This document shows positions 1-5,540 of a stretch of DNA of 6,363 bases, one piece after another. Position numbers and translations under genes: made by a program. How positions within the stretch are numbered: position 1 is the first letter of the stretch; every line of letters begins with the position of its first letter. Source of the DNA: Chloroflexota bacterium (GTDB lineage Bacteria > Chloroflexota > Anaerolineae > Anaerolineales > DRKV01). Below the pieces are notes generated by a model that made no database searches, was not told where the DNA came from, and saw nothing but the letters and a program-made list of their open reading frames with translations. The stretch lies in NCBI GenBank assembly GCA_011051635.1, contig DRKV01000080.1:1-6363 (forward strand), read 5' to 3'.

Positions 1-63
1 CCCCGCAAGGGGGCCAGTCGCCGGGGACGAAACGCATCTACAGGATTTGCCTGCACCCAGGCA
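1..63. other. Unassigned GC-rich segment with two small hairpins
   Basis: Bases 1-12 can fold as four C-G pairs closed by a GCAA tetraloop of the GNRA class. Bases 48-53 and 58-63 form a perfect six-pair stem (TGCCTG/CAGGCA) around a CACC loop. Neither stem is followed by a T-run, so neither looks like a standard terminator. All three plus frames stay open from base 1 and then stop before or just inside the tRNA promoter. The tail of an upstream gene, or the 3' part of a structured RNA, is therefore possible but cannot be decided from so short a piece. I recognise no product. Confidence 0.25.
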
Positions 64-74
64 CATCATGACAC

Positions 75-103
75 TTGACACAACCCCTTGACCTGACTAT
101 AAT
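75..103 (+). promoter_or_regulatory. Consensus sigma-70-type promoter of the tRNA-Gly gene
   Basis: TTGACA at 75-80 and TATAAT at 98-103 both match the housekeeping sigma consensus at six of six positions. They are separated by exactly 17 bases, the optimal spacer. The expected transcription start is near 110, about 7 bases before the mature tRNA 5' end at 117, so only a very short 5' leader would need removal by RNase P. A second TTGACC at 88-93 lies too close to the -10 to act as its -35. Confidence 0.9.
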
Positions 104-116
104 TCCGCTCGCCGTT

Positions 117-188
117 GCGGGCGTAGTTCAGTGGTAGAACGTCAGCTTCCCAAGCTGAATGTCGTGGGTTCGAATCCCATCGCCCGCT
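117..188 (+). tRNA. tRNA-Gly (anticodon CCC)
   Basis: This tRNA reads GGG glycine codons. The full cloverleaf is visible: acceptor stem GCGGGCG (117-123) with CGCCCGC (181-187); D stem GTTC/GAAC (126-129, 137-140); anticodon stem TCAGC/GCTGA (142-146, 154-158) around loop TTCCCAA (147-153), with anticodon CCC at 149-151; five-base variable loop (159-163); T stem GTGGG/CCCAT (164-168, 176-180) with loop TTCGAAT. The discriminator base is T188, usual for bacterial glycine tRNAs. The next bases are CTC, so CCA is not encoded and must be added by the CCA-adding enzyme. All stems pair without mismatch except one G-T pair in the T stem. The gene is monocistronic, with its own promoter and terminator. 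Confidence 0.96.
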
Positions 189-194
189 CTCATC

Positions 195-229
195 AAAGAA
201 GCACAGGACACTCGCCTGTGCTTCTTTTT
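195..229 (+). terminator. Intrinsic terminator of the tRNA-Gly unit
   Basis: A perfect 13-bp inverted repeat (195-207 with 215-227) surrounds a seven-base loop, ACACTCG. Its 3' arm runs into five Ts at 225-229. The core GAAGCACAGG/CCTGTGCTTC stem plus the T-run fits a Rho-independent terminator, and it begins 7 bases after the tRNA. On the minus strand the same stem ends in only three Ts, so it may weakly stop transcripts of the converging zinc-ribbon gene as well. Confidence 0.9.
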
Positions 230-325
230 CGTAAATTCTTGCAATGTTTTTCACGAAATTTCAGTATTCTGTCATTCCCGCTGCAAAAAGGGGGTAAAAT
301 CTCTACGCAATTTACCATCCTTACT

Positions 326-643
326 TTATAATTGGGGTGCAAGCCCAACAGCGCTAGCATCCGTTTCTGCAAAAAAATCTTTCATCTCAAGATGATAGAT
401 GTGCCTGAGCGTTTCCGGCGTCAGGTCCATTTTCCGCAGCCAGGCCTTCCAGGCCTGGTAACGCTTATTGGCGGTCAAGAGCGCACCTTCACACCTTACC
501 ATCCCGCCCAGGATTTCTCGTCCACAAATCGGACAACTAGCGTGGGTATCGTATTCGTCTTCCACGTTCACACGCTCAGAGCGCATGAGACGAAAGCCAC
601 ACCGTGGACAAGGCCGATAGGTCACCAATTGCGTTGCGTCCAT
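326..643 (-). CDS. Small zinc-ribbon protein (CPxC...CPxC), function unknown
   Basis: The predicted product has 105 residues. It begins with a zinc-ribbon-like half: C12-P-R-C15-G and C37-P-I-C40-G are two knuckles of the kind that bind one Zn ion with four cysteines. The remainder (about residues 50-105) is basic then acidic and looks helical, with a tryptophan-rich AWKAWL stretch at 64-69. There is no signal peptide or membrane segment, so it should be cytoplasmic. The start at 643 was chosen because the knuckles follow directly. No good ribosome-binding site precedes it. An ATG at 703 would add 20 residues and also lacks one. The frame stays open further upstream, but that part overlaps the divergent receiver gene and looks non-coding. 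I do not recognise a named family; a nucleic-acid-binding or protein-docking role is only inferred from the fold. That the frame is a real gene is supported mainly by the paired CPxCG knuckles. Confidence 0.68.
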   Translation of the reverse strand: MDATQLVTYRPCPRCGFRLMRSERVNVEDEYDTHASCPICGREILGGMVRCEGALLTANKRYQAWKAWLRKMDLTPETLRHIYHLEMKDFFAETDASAVGLAPQL

Positions 644-725
644 TATTATCGTTGCATCTCGGAAAAAGTTTGCCACCACAAGGAAATTTCTCTTCCCCAG
701 CATAATAACAAAAGTGTCCAATACC

Positions 726-780
726 ACTGTGACAGTTTCGTGCATATGCCTTGCACAACCTGTAACGCTTGTGTCACGAG
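726..780. promoter_or_regulatory. Two short inverted repeats upstream of the receiver operon
   Basis: ACTGT-G-ACAGT at 726-736 is a perfect 5+1+5 inverted repeat. CTTGTG-T-CACGAG at 768-780 is a 6+1+6 repeat with one mismatch. Each contains GTGACA, on the plus strand at 729-734 and on the minus strand at 772-777. The second repeat covers the place where the -35 box of the putative promoter at 799-804 would sit. The pair could be an operator or activator site in the divergent region between the zinc-ribbon gene and the receiver operon. Elements this short can also arise by chance. Confidence 0.3.
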
Positions 781-795
781 AGAAGCAAACCTTTG

Positions 796-804
796 TGCTA
801 AAAT
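796..804 (+). promoter_or_regulatory. Putative extended -10 promoter for the signalling operon
   Basis: TGCTAAAAT at 796-804 reads as an extended -10 element (TG, one base, TAAAAT). At a 17-base spacing the -35 position holds ACGAGA, a poor match, so the promoter would depend on the extended -10 or on an activator. Transcription would start near 811, giving a leader of about 14 bases that begins next to the ribosome-binding site at 812-815. Confidence 0.45.
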
Positions 805-824
805 CTGGTTTGGAGTAAAAAGAA

Positions 825-1214
825 ATGTCCGACAAGCAAACAAGAACCATTCTATACGTGGAAGACAATCCAGAAAATCGTCTCCTGGTACGCCGCATCT
901 TGCAAGCAGAGGGGTATCAGGTAATAGAAGCCGAACACGCACACCAGGCTTTGAAAATCATTGAGGGACTACACCCGGACCTGGTGCTCATGGACATCAA
1001 CATGCCCGATATGGATGGTTTTACGTTGACGGCGAAATTCAAGGAAATGCCACATCTGAAAGACGTCCCCATTGTGGCCCTGACCGCCAATGTCATGCGC
1101 GGCGACAAAGAGCGCACCCTGGATGCAGGTTGCGATGGGTATATTCAAAAGCCAATAGACGTGGATGCCCTGCCCTTGCAACTCGCAGCGTATCTGAAAC
1201 ACAACGGACAATAA
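825..1214 (+). CDS. Single-domain response regulator receiver (CheY/DivK-like)
   Basis: This 129-residue protein is a lone phosphoacceptor (REC) domain with no output domain, expected in the cytoplasm. Visible hallmarks are the acidic pair E13-D14 in the VEDNPEN loop, phosphoacceptor D57 in LVLMDINMP, switch residue T87 in VALTAN, and K109 in QKP; all key residues are present. The N-P-E-N form after the acidic pocket is typical of receivers found in hybrid kinases and DivK-type relays rather than of DNA-binding regulators. The start is supported by GGAG at 812-815, nine bases upstream. It is followed after 15 bases by a second receiver gene and so probably is co-transcribed with it. Its partner is probably a histidine kinase outside the window. 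Output by protein contact, or a phosphate-shuttle role, is inferred. Confidence 0.93.
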   Translation: MSDKQTRTILYVEDNPENRLLVRRILQAEGYQVIEAEHAHQALKIIEGLHPDLVLMDINMPDMDGFTLTAKFKEMPHLKDVPIVALTANVMRGDKERTLDAGCDGYIQKPIDVDALPLQLAAYLKHNGQ

Positions 1215-1229
1215 AGCACGGGAGAAACC

Positions 1230-1688
1230 ATGTTTGCATCTGAGCAGCCATCCGCCTCCAGTTCTCGGCAACAAGGGAGCGACCACATTCCCGATGATGC
1301 CATAGTACTCGTGGTCGAAGACAATGTCTCCAACTTTGTTCTCATCGCGCGCATGTTGGGCTACATGGGCATTCACTGCGAGTGGAAAACATCTGGCTAC
1401 GAAGTCGTGGAATATGCTGATACCCTCCCACGCGTAGACCTCGTCCTGATGGACATCCGCCTCCCGTACGAAGATGGATATGGAGCACTCAAGAAAATAC
1501 GCTCGTCACCAAGACTAAAGGACACGCTGGTCGTTGCGGTCACGGCGGAGGCCAGTTTGGAGCAAATCAAAAAAGCCCGGCAGGCCGGTTTTGATGGTTT
1601 TATCGGGAAACCCCTCGACCCAGACCGCTTCCCCGACCAGATACGCCGCATTCTGGCAGGAGAATCCGTTTGGGAGATTACGGGGTAA
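1230..1688 (+). CDS. Second single-domain response regulator receiver
   Basis: This 152-residue protein has a polar, Ser/Gln-rich N-terminal extension (about 1-22), then one REC domain and nothing after it. Key residues are the acidic pocket E30-D31 in VVEDNVSN, phosphoacceptor D75 in LVLMDIRLP, T105 in VAVTAE and K127 in GKP, so the domain should be competent for phosphorylation. GGGAG at 1220-1224 lies five bases before the ATG, and the gap to the first receiver is only 15 bases. Sequence between the hallmarks differs clearly from the first receiver, so this is a diverged paralog and not a recent duplicate. Two adjacent receivers could be alternative targets of one kinase, or steps of a phosphorelay; the sequence does not decide. 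The TAA stop is followed by an in-frame open stretch and then a hairpin. Confidence 0.93.
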   Translation: MFASEQPSASSSRQQGSDHIPDDAIVLVVEDNVSNFVLIARMLGYMGIHCEWKTSGYEVVEYADTLPRVDLVLMDIRLPYEDGYGALKKIRSSPRLKDTLVVAVTAEASLEQIKKARQAGFDGFIGKPLDPDRFPDQIRRILAGESVWEITG

Positions 1689-1717
1689 TCCCACCTGCAA
1701 AAATCGGTTTCCCCTTC

Positions 1718-1748
1718 GACAAAATGGCGGCTAAGCCGCCATTTTGTC
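1718..1748 (+). terminator. Perfect 14-bp hairpin after the receiver pair (attenuator or partial terminator)
   Basis: Bases 1718-1731 pair perfectly with 1735-1748 around a three-base TAA loop; the core is GGCGGC/GCCGCC flanked by AAAAT/ATTTT. The A-run pairing with a T-run is common in intrinsic terminators, but the T-run is only four long and is followed by GTCCCCC. It lies 30 bases after the receiver stop and 21 bases before the next start codon, with no convincing new promoter between. Partial termination that sets receiver above sensor expression, or 3'-end protection of the receiver mRNA, fits better than a full stop. Confidence 0.55.
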
Positions 1749-1769
1749 CCCCAATACAAAGCGCTACCT

Positions 1770-3851
1770 ATGTCCCCATCTTCCCCCTTCTCCAGGTCCT
1801 CTGACAAACCCCTGAGGCCTAATATCGCCCCTTCCACCGACCAGGTAGAGATTCCTATTTCTCCGGAAGTCTTAATCCCCCGTCTGGGAGATTATCTGAT
1901 TGAGAAGAAACTGCTTTCTCCCGAGGATTTGCAACGCGCCCTGGACTATCAGAAGGCCAACGCCATTGCCGGAAACCCCCGGCTGCTAGGACAAATTCTG
2001 GTCGAACTCAAACTGATTGACCGCTCTACGCTGGACCAGGTCATCACCAAGCAAATCGTCCAACTACACAACGCTCTCCAGGAAACCAACGCTTTATTGG
2101 AACAGCGAGTTCAAGAGCGCACGCGGGCCTTAGAGCGCCGCCTGGTACAAATTCGCACAGCCGCCGAAGTGACCCGCCTGGCAACTCGAGCCAGCAGTCT
2201 GAGCGAATTACTCACGACCACCGTCAACCGCATTGTAGAACAGTTCGGCTATTACTACGCCGCTATTTACCTGGTTGGCCCTCAGCAGAAATACGCCGTT
2301 CTGAGGGAAGCCACTGGGGAGGCAGGGAAAGAACTTAAAGAACGAGGCTACCGTTTGGCTATAGGCTCCCGCTCCATCATTGGGTGGGTGACAGCCAACA
2401 ACAAAGCACGTCTCGTCACCGACACGCGGGAAGATGACCTCTACCTGCAAGACGAGTTGTTGCCCCAAACCCGCTCGGAAATATGCCTCCCGCTGGCCAT
2501 CAAGGATGAAGTGGTCGGCGCGCTGGATGTCCAAAGCACTTCACCACAAGCCTTCGACGAAGAGGACATCGTCATCCTGCAAACGCTTGCCGACCAGATT
2601 GCCTCCGCCATTCACCATATCCGCCTCCTGGAAAGCGCCCAAATCAACTTACAGGAAATCCACCTGCTGTATGAAGCCAGCCACGTTATCAGCCGCGCCA
2701 ATACAATCGAAGAAATTATCGAAAACGCGGCCAGCGTCTTCGACCGCACAGACTTTCTGGCGGCCACCCTGGTAACGGAGGGAGAACGTCTACGGTTGCG
2801 CTCATTGCACGACCCAGCATCTCCAGAAAATCCGATTTCTGAAGAAGACCAATACCTGCCTTATCCGCTGACAGATTTCCAAAGTGCCCTGCAAGGCAAA
2901 AGTTACCTGCTCATCACCGAGTTTAGCCAAACCACACTTCCGGCGGCTCTGGTCCACATTCCCAGGCAGTGGGGCGCAGAAGAGGTGGTTTACTTTCCCT
3001 TGTGGAGACAAGGGAAATTGGAGGCGCTTTTCATTCTGGGCTCTGCAGACAAGGGGGGGTTCTCCGATACGCTCATCCAACCTTATTTGAGCCTGACCGA
3101 TTTGTCCACAGTTGCGCTTGAGAAGGTAGATGCCATCCGAGGAACACAAGAACAGGTCTCTAACTTGGCCGTACTCAACAGAATCAGTCAGGCTATTGCG
3201 ACTGAGACAGAACTCAGCCACCTATATCCTGTCGTTCATCAACAAATCAAGCGTGTAGTAGGAGACGTAACTTTTTACATCGCCCTCTATGATGCCCGCA
3301 CGGGTCTTATTCGCATCCCTTATCTTTACGAGGATGGGGAAGTCTCTCAGGTAGAATCTCTCCCAGTAGGGGAGGGATTGACATCTATCGTCATTCGCGA
3401 GAAGAAGCCCCTCCGTATCGTCGAGGACACGGAACGCAAAGCCCGAGAATTAGGAGCCAAACAACTCGGAGAAAAGGCGGCTAAATCCTGGTTGGGGGTG
3501 CCTCTCATGGTCAGCGGGGAAGTTCTAGGCATCTTGAATATCCAGGACCCAGAGCAAGAGAACGCCTTCTCCATAGAGGACGAACGTCTATTGAGCACAC
3601 TGGCCGCACAGGTAGCTGTCTCGATTCGGAACGCTCAATTGCTTTCCCAGGCTCGTCAACAAGCGGAGAGACAACGACGGCTGTACGACGCCACTGAAAA
3701 AGTACGCGCCGCGTTGGATATCAACTCCATCCTGGAGACCACATCCAGAGAACTCAGTCAAACTCTGGGCGCCAAGCGTGTCGTCATAGAACTGCACCCC
3801 CCTGATATTGCCCCATCATCTCACGCTACCCCCTCGGAGGATACACCGTGA
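1770..3851 (+). CDS. MshEN-like domain plus three GAF domains, soluble sensor protein
   Basis: The product has 693 residues and no membrane segment or catalytic domain. In order: a Pro/Ser-rich start (1-35); an MshEN-like (type II secretion ATPase N-terminal) domain at about 38-98, with RLGDYLIEKKLLS and LGQILVELKLID as the two characteristic repeats; a coiled coil (99-128); GAF1 (about 143-287) with GEAGK at 183-187 and IGW at 204-206; a more divergent GAF2 (about 309-455); GAF3 (about 481-622) with LGVPLMVSGEVLG; a charged helix (623-640); and a tail (640-675) resembling only the first helix and strand of another GAF. GAF domains bind small ligands or mediate dimerisation, and MshEN domains in some relatives bind cyclic di-GMP; which ligand applies here is unknown. 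ATG 1770 is the only ATG before residue 580, but it has no visible Shine-Dalgarno sequence. The stop overlaps the next start. It probably feeds a kinase or receiver of the same operon, which is an inference from context. Confidence 0.9.
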   Translation: MSPSSPFSRSSDKPLRPNIAPSTDQVEIPISPEVLIPRLGDYLIEKKLLSPEDLQRALDYQKANAIAGNPRLLGQILVELKLIDRSTLDQVITKQIVQLHNALQETNALLEQRVQERTRALERRLVQIRTAAEVTRLATRASSLSELLTTTVNRIVEQFGYYYAAIYLVGPQQKYAVLREATGEAGKELKERGYRLAIGSRSIIGWVTANNKARLVTDTREDDLYLQDELLPQTRSEICLPLAIKDEVVGALDVQSTSPQAFDEEDIVILQTLADQIASAIHHIRLLESAQINLQEIHLLYEASHVISRANTIEEIIENAASVFDRTDFLAATLVTEGERLRLRSLHDPASPENPISEEDQYLPYPLTDFQSALQGKSYLLITEFSQTTLPAALVHIPRQWGAEEVVYFPLWRQGKLEALFILGSADKGGFSDTLIQPYLSLTDLSTVALEKVDAIRGTQEQVSNLAVLNRISQAIATETELSHLYPVVHQQIKRVVGDVTFYIALYDARTGLIRIPYLYEDGEVSQVESLPVGEGLTSIVIREKKPLRIVEDTERKARELGAKQLGEKAAKSWLGVPLMVSGEVLGILNIQDPEQENAFSIEDERLLSTLAAQVAVSIRNAQLLSQARQQAERQRRLYDATEKVRAALDINSILETTSRELSQTLGAKRVVIELHPPDIAPSSHATPSEDTP
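3836..3840 (+). promoter_or_regulatory. Ribosome-binding site that fixes the GTG start of the membrane GAF gene
   Basis: GGAGG lies seven bases before the GTG at 3848 and inside the last codons of the upstream gene. It supports the unusual GTG start and, with the 4-base GTGA overlap of start and stop, indicates translational coupling of the two GAF proteins. Confidence 0.85.
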
Positions 3852-5500
3852 ATCTTTGGGAGACGCTGCAAGAATTCATCTCTCCCCCCATCTCGCGGGA
3901 CATTACACTTCAAGATGTACGGGAGCACCTGCTCAACGCTGTGCTGCGTGTTGCCAGCGTCTTGGGGGTGATAGTCCTACTCGTCAATTTGCCCGCAATG
4001 GTAAATCGTCATGCATGGGGCAATATAATTCTGTATACGCTCCTGGCTACATGGCTGCTGAGAATATCCTTCTTCCGCGGCACGACGTACAACCTGCGAG
4101 CAGGTACCTTGCTTGTCACGCTATACATCGTCGGCACCATATCCACCTTGCAATATGCCACCATCGGCGATGGTCGCATGTGGCTGCTGGGACTTATCAT
4201 CTTGAGCGCCGTCTTTTTAGGGTTGCGCGCCGGCCTGTTTGCTGCTCTGGTCACTACCAGCAGCATGTTGCTGATTGGCTGGTTGATGAGTATAGATGTC
4301 TTGCCGGTTCCCGTTTTTGAGAACCTCGGTCTCCCCGGCAACTTCAGCACCTGGACAAACACCAGCGCGGCGTTTCTTGTCATCAGCCTCGTCCTGCTCA
4401 CAGCAGTGACCACCTTGATTGCCAACACCAACCAGGCAGCCGAAGAACGCGAGCGCCTGCTCTCCACCCTGGAACAGGAACACAAAGAAGCCAAGCAACG
4501 CACCCGGGAATTGGAACGCAGGCAAGAACAACTCTACACAGCAGCCGAAATCTCGGGGGTGTTGGGACGCGTCTACGACCTGGACGCGCTCTTACAATCC
4601 GTAGTAGACCTGCTCACCACTCGTTTCGATTTGTACTACAGCGGCGTTTTTCTTCTGGACGAACAGGGATTGTATGCCGTCCTTCAGGCGGGCAGCGGCG
4701 AGGCAGGAAAGAGAATGCGCGAGGCCGGGCACCGTTTGGCCATTGGGGGCACATCCATGATTGGTTGGTGCATCGCCCATCGCAAGGCCCGCATCGCCCT
4801 GGATACCGGTACAGAAGCCATCCGCTTCAACAATCCGCACCTTCCCCTGACCCGCTCTGAACTGGCGCTCCCCATCATGCTGGGAAACGATGTTCTGGGC
4901 GCACTCACCATTCAATCCACCAAGCCAAACGCTTTCGACCAGACCGACATCACTATCTTGCAGGGTATCGCGAACTCATTGGCGACTGCCATTCAAAACG
5001 CTCGGCTGGTACAACGCTTGCAACAATCCCTGGACGAGGTACAACGTCTCAACCAACAATATCTGATAAATGCCTGGCAGCAAGAAACCACGGGCAAGGA
5101 GACTGGATTCCGCCTGGAAGTGGAAAACCCTGCTGCTCCAGCCATCTTGCCAGAAGACCAGACGATAGAAGTTCCTATCGTGTTGCGCGGCGTACAAATC
5201 GGCGCCATCCAGGTGGAGGGGGCACAACCCTGGGACGAACAAGATATCGAATTCATCCGCGCCATGGCAGCACAAGCCGCCCAGGCATTGGAGAACGCCC
5301 GCTTGGTGCAAGAGACGCTCCGCCAGGCGCAACGCGAACAGGTCGCAACCGCGATTGCAGAGCAGGCTCGCAGCAGTCTGGACCTGGAGACCATCTTGCG
5401 CAGCAGCGTCCAGGAAATTCAAAAAGCGCTACGCCTTCACCGTGTACGGATTCGTCTCTCTCAGGAAGAAACCTCGCCAGAAGCCCATCGGGGTGTCTGA
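3848..5500 (+). CDS. Six-TM membrane protein with GAF domains
   Basis: The 550-residue product begins at GTG. Hydrophobic segments at about 28-50, 57-77, 85-103, 111-127, 128-149 and 172-194 suggest six membrane helices. A charged coiled coil (195-230) follows, then a full GAF domain (about 243-387) and a helix (388-410). A reduced second GAF at 420-485 keeps only the C-terminal strands and last helix (EVPIVLRGVQIGAIQVEG, then ALENARL). The tail at 500-537 resembles just the first helix and strand of a GAF. No histidine kinase, cyclase, EAL or methyl-accepting domain is present, so it should sense or transmit rather than catalyse. GAF1 is clearly paralogous to GAF1 of the preceding protein (shared GEAGK, RLAIG, IGW, and AFD..DI.ILQ motifs). 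The 4-base overlap with the upstream gene suggests the two are made together and possibly form a complex. The membrane part resembles no transporter motif I know; it may be an anchor or a membrane-state sensor. Confidence 0.9.
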   Translation: MNLWETLQEFISPPISRDITLQDVREHLLNAVLRVASVLGVIVLLVNLPAMVNRHAWGNIILYTLLATWLLRISFFRGTTYNLRAGTLLVTLYIVGTISTLQYATIGDGRMWLLGLIILSAVFLGLRAGLFAALVTTSSMLLIGWLMSIDVLPVPVFENLGLPGNFSTWTNTSAAFLVISLVLLTAVTTLIANTNQAAEERERLLSTLEQEHKEAKQRTRELERRQEQLYTAAEISGVLGRVYDLDALLQSVVDLLTTRFDLYYSGVFLLDEQGLYAVLQAGSGEAGKRMREAGHRLAIGGTSMIGWCIAHRKARIALDTGTEAIRFNNPHLPLTRSELALPIMLGNDVLGALTIQSTKPNAFDQTDITILQGIANSLATAIQNARLVQRLQQSLDEVQRLNQQYLINAWQQETTGKETGFRLEVENPAAPAILPEDQTIEVPIVLRGVQIGAIQVEGAQPWDEQDIEFIRAMAAQAAQALENARLVQETLRQAQREQVATAIAEQARSSLDLETILRSSVQEIQKALRLHRVRIRLSQEETSPEAHRGV

Positions 5501-5540
5501 TATCTTAGCATCGTGAACTCCCGCATTTCAGGAGCCATTC

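Noticed and set aside
66..254. Minus-strand frame of 62 residues across the tRNA, containing the stretch DSNPRHSAWEADVLP
   Set aside because: This is the well-known spurious translation of the antisense strand of a tRNA-Gly gene; the tRNA and its terminator explain the sequence.
327..332. TATAAT on the plus strand
   Set aside because: There is no -35 match at a usable distance, and it would drive only antisense RNA through the zinc-ribbon gene; it overlaps that gene's stop codon.
436..465. Inverted repeat with CCAGGCC and GGCCTGG arms around TTCCA
   Set aside because: It encodes the repeated AWKAWL stretch of the zinc-ribbon protein, so the symmetry is explained by codons; no T-run follows.
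644..898. N-terminal extension of the zinc-ribbon frame to an ATG at 898
   Set aside because: It would overlap the well-supported receiver gene and add low-complexity, non-domain sequence. The knuckles follow directly after the ATG at 643.
332..964. Long plus-strand frame of 210 residues opposite the zinc-ribbon gene
   Set aside because: It overlaps both the zinc-ribbon gene and the receiver, shows no recognisable domain and reads like an antisense shadow.
3808..4320. Plus-strand 170-residue frame overlapping the start of the membrane GAF gene
   Set aside because: It is in another frame, rich in His/Arg/Cys with no domain, while the GTG-initiated frame has a strong ribosome-binding site and membrane helices.
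4009..4503. Minus-strand frames of 100-164 residues opposite the membrane GAF gene
   Set aside because: They are shadows of a strongly coding plus-strand frame with clear membrane helices and GAF motifs.
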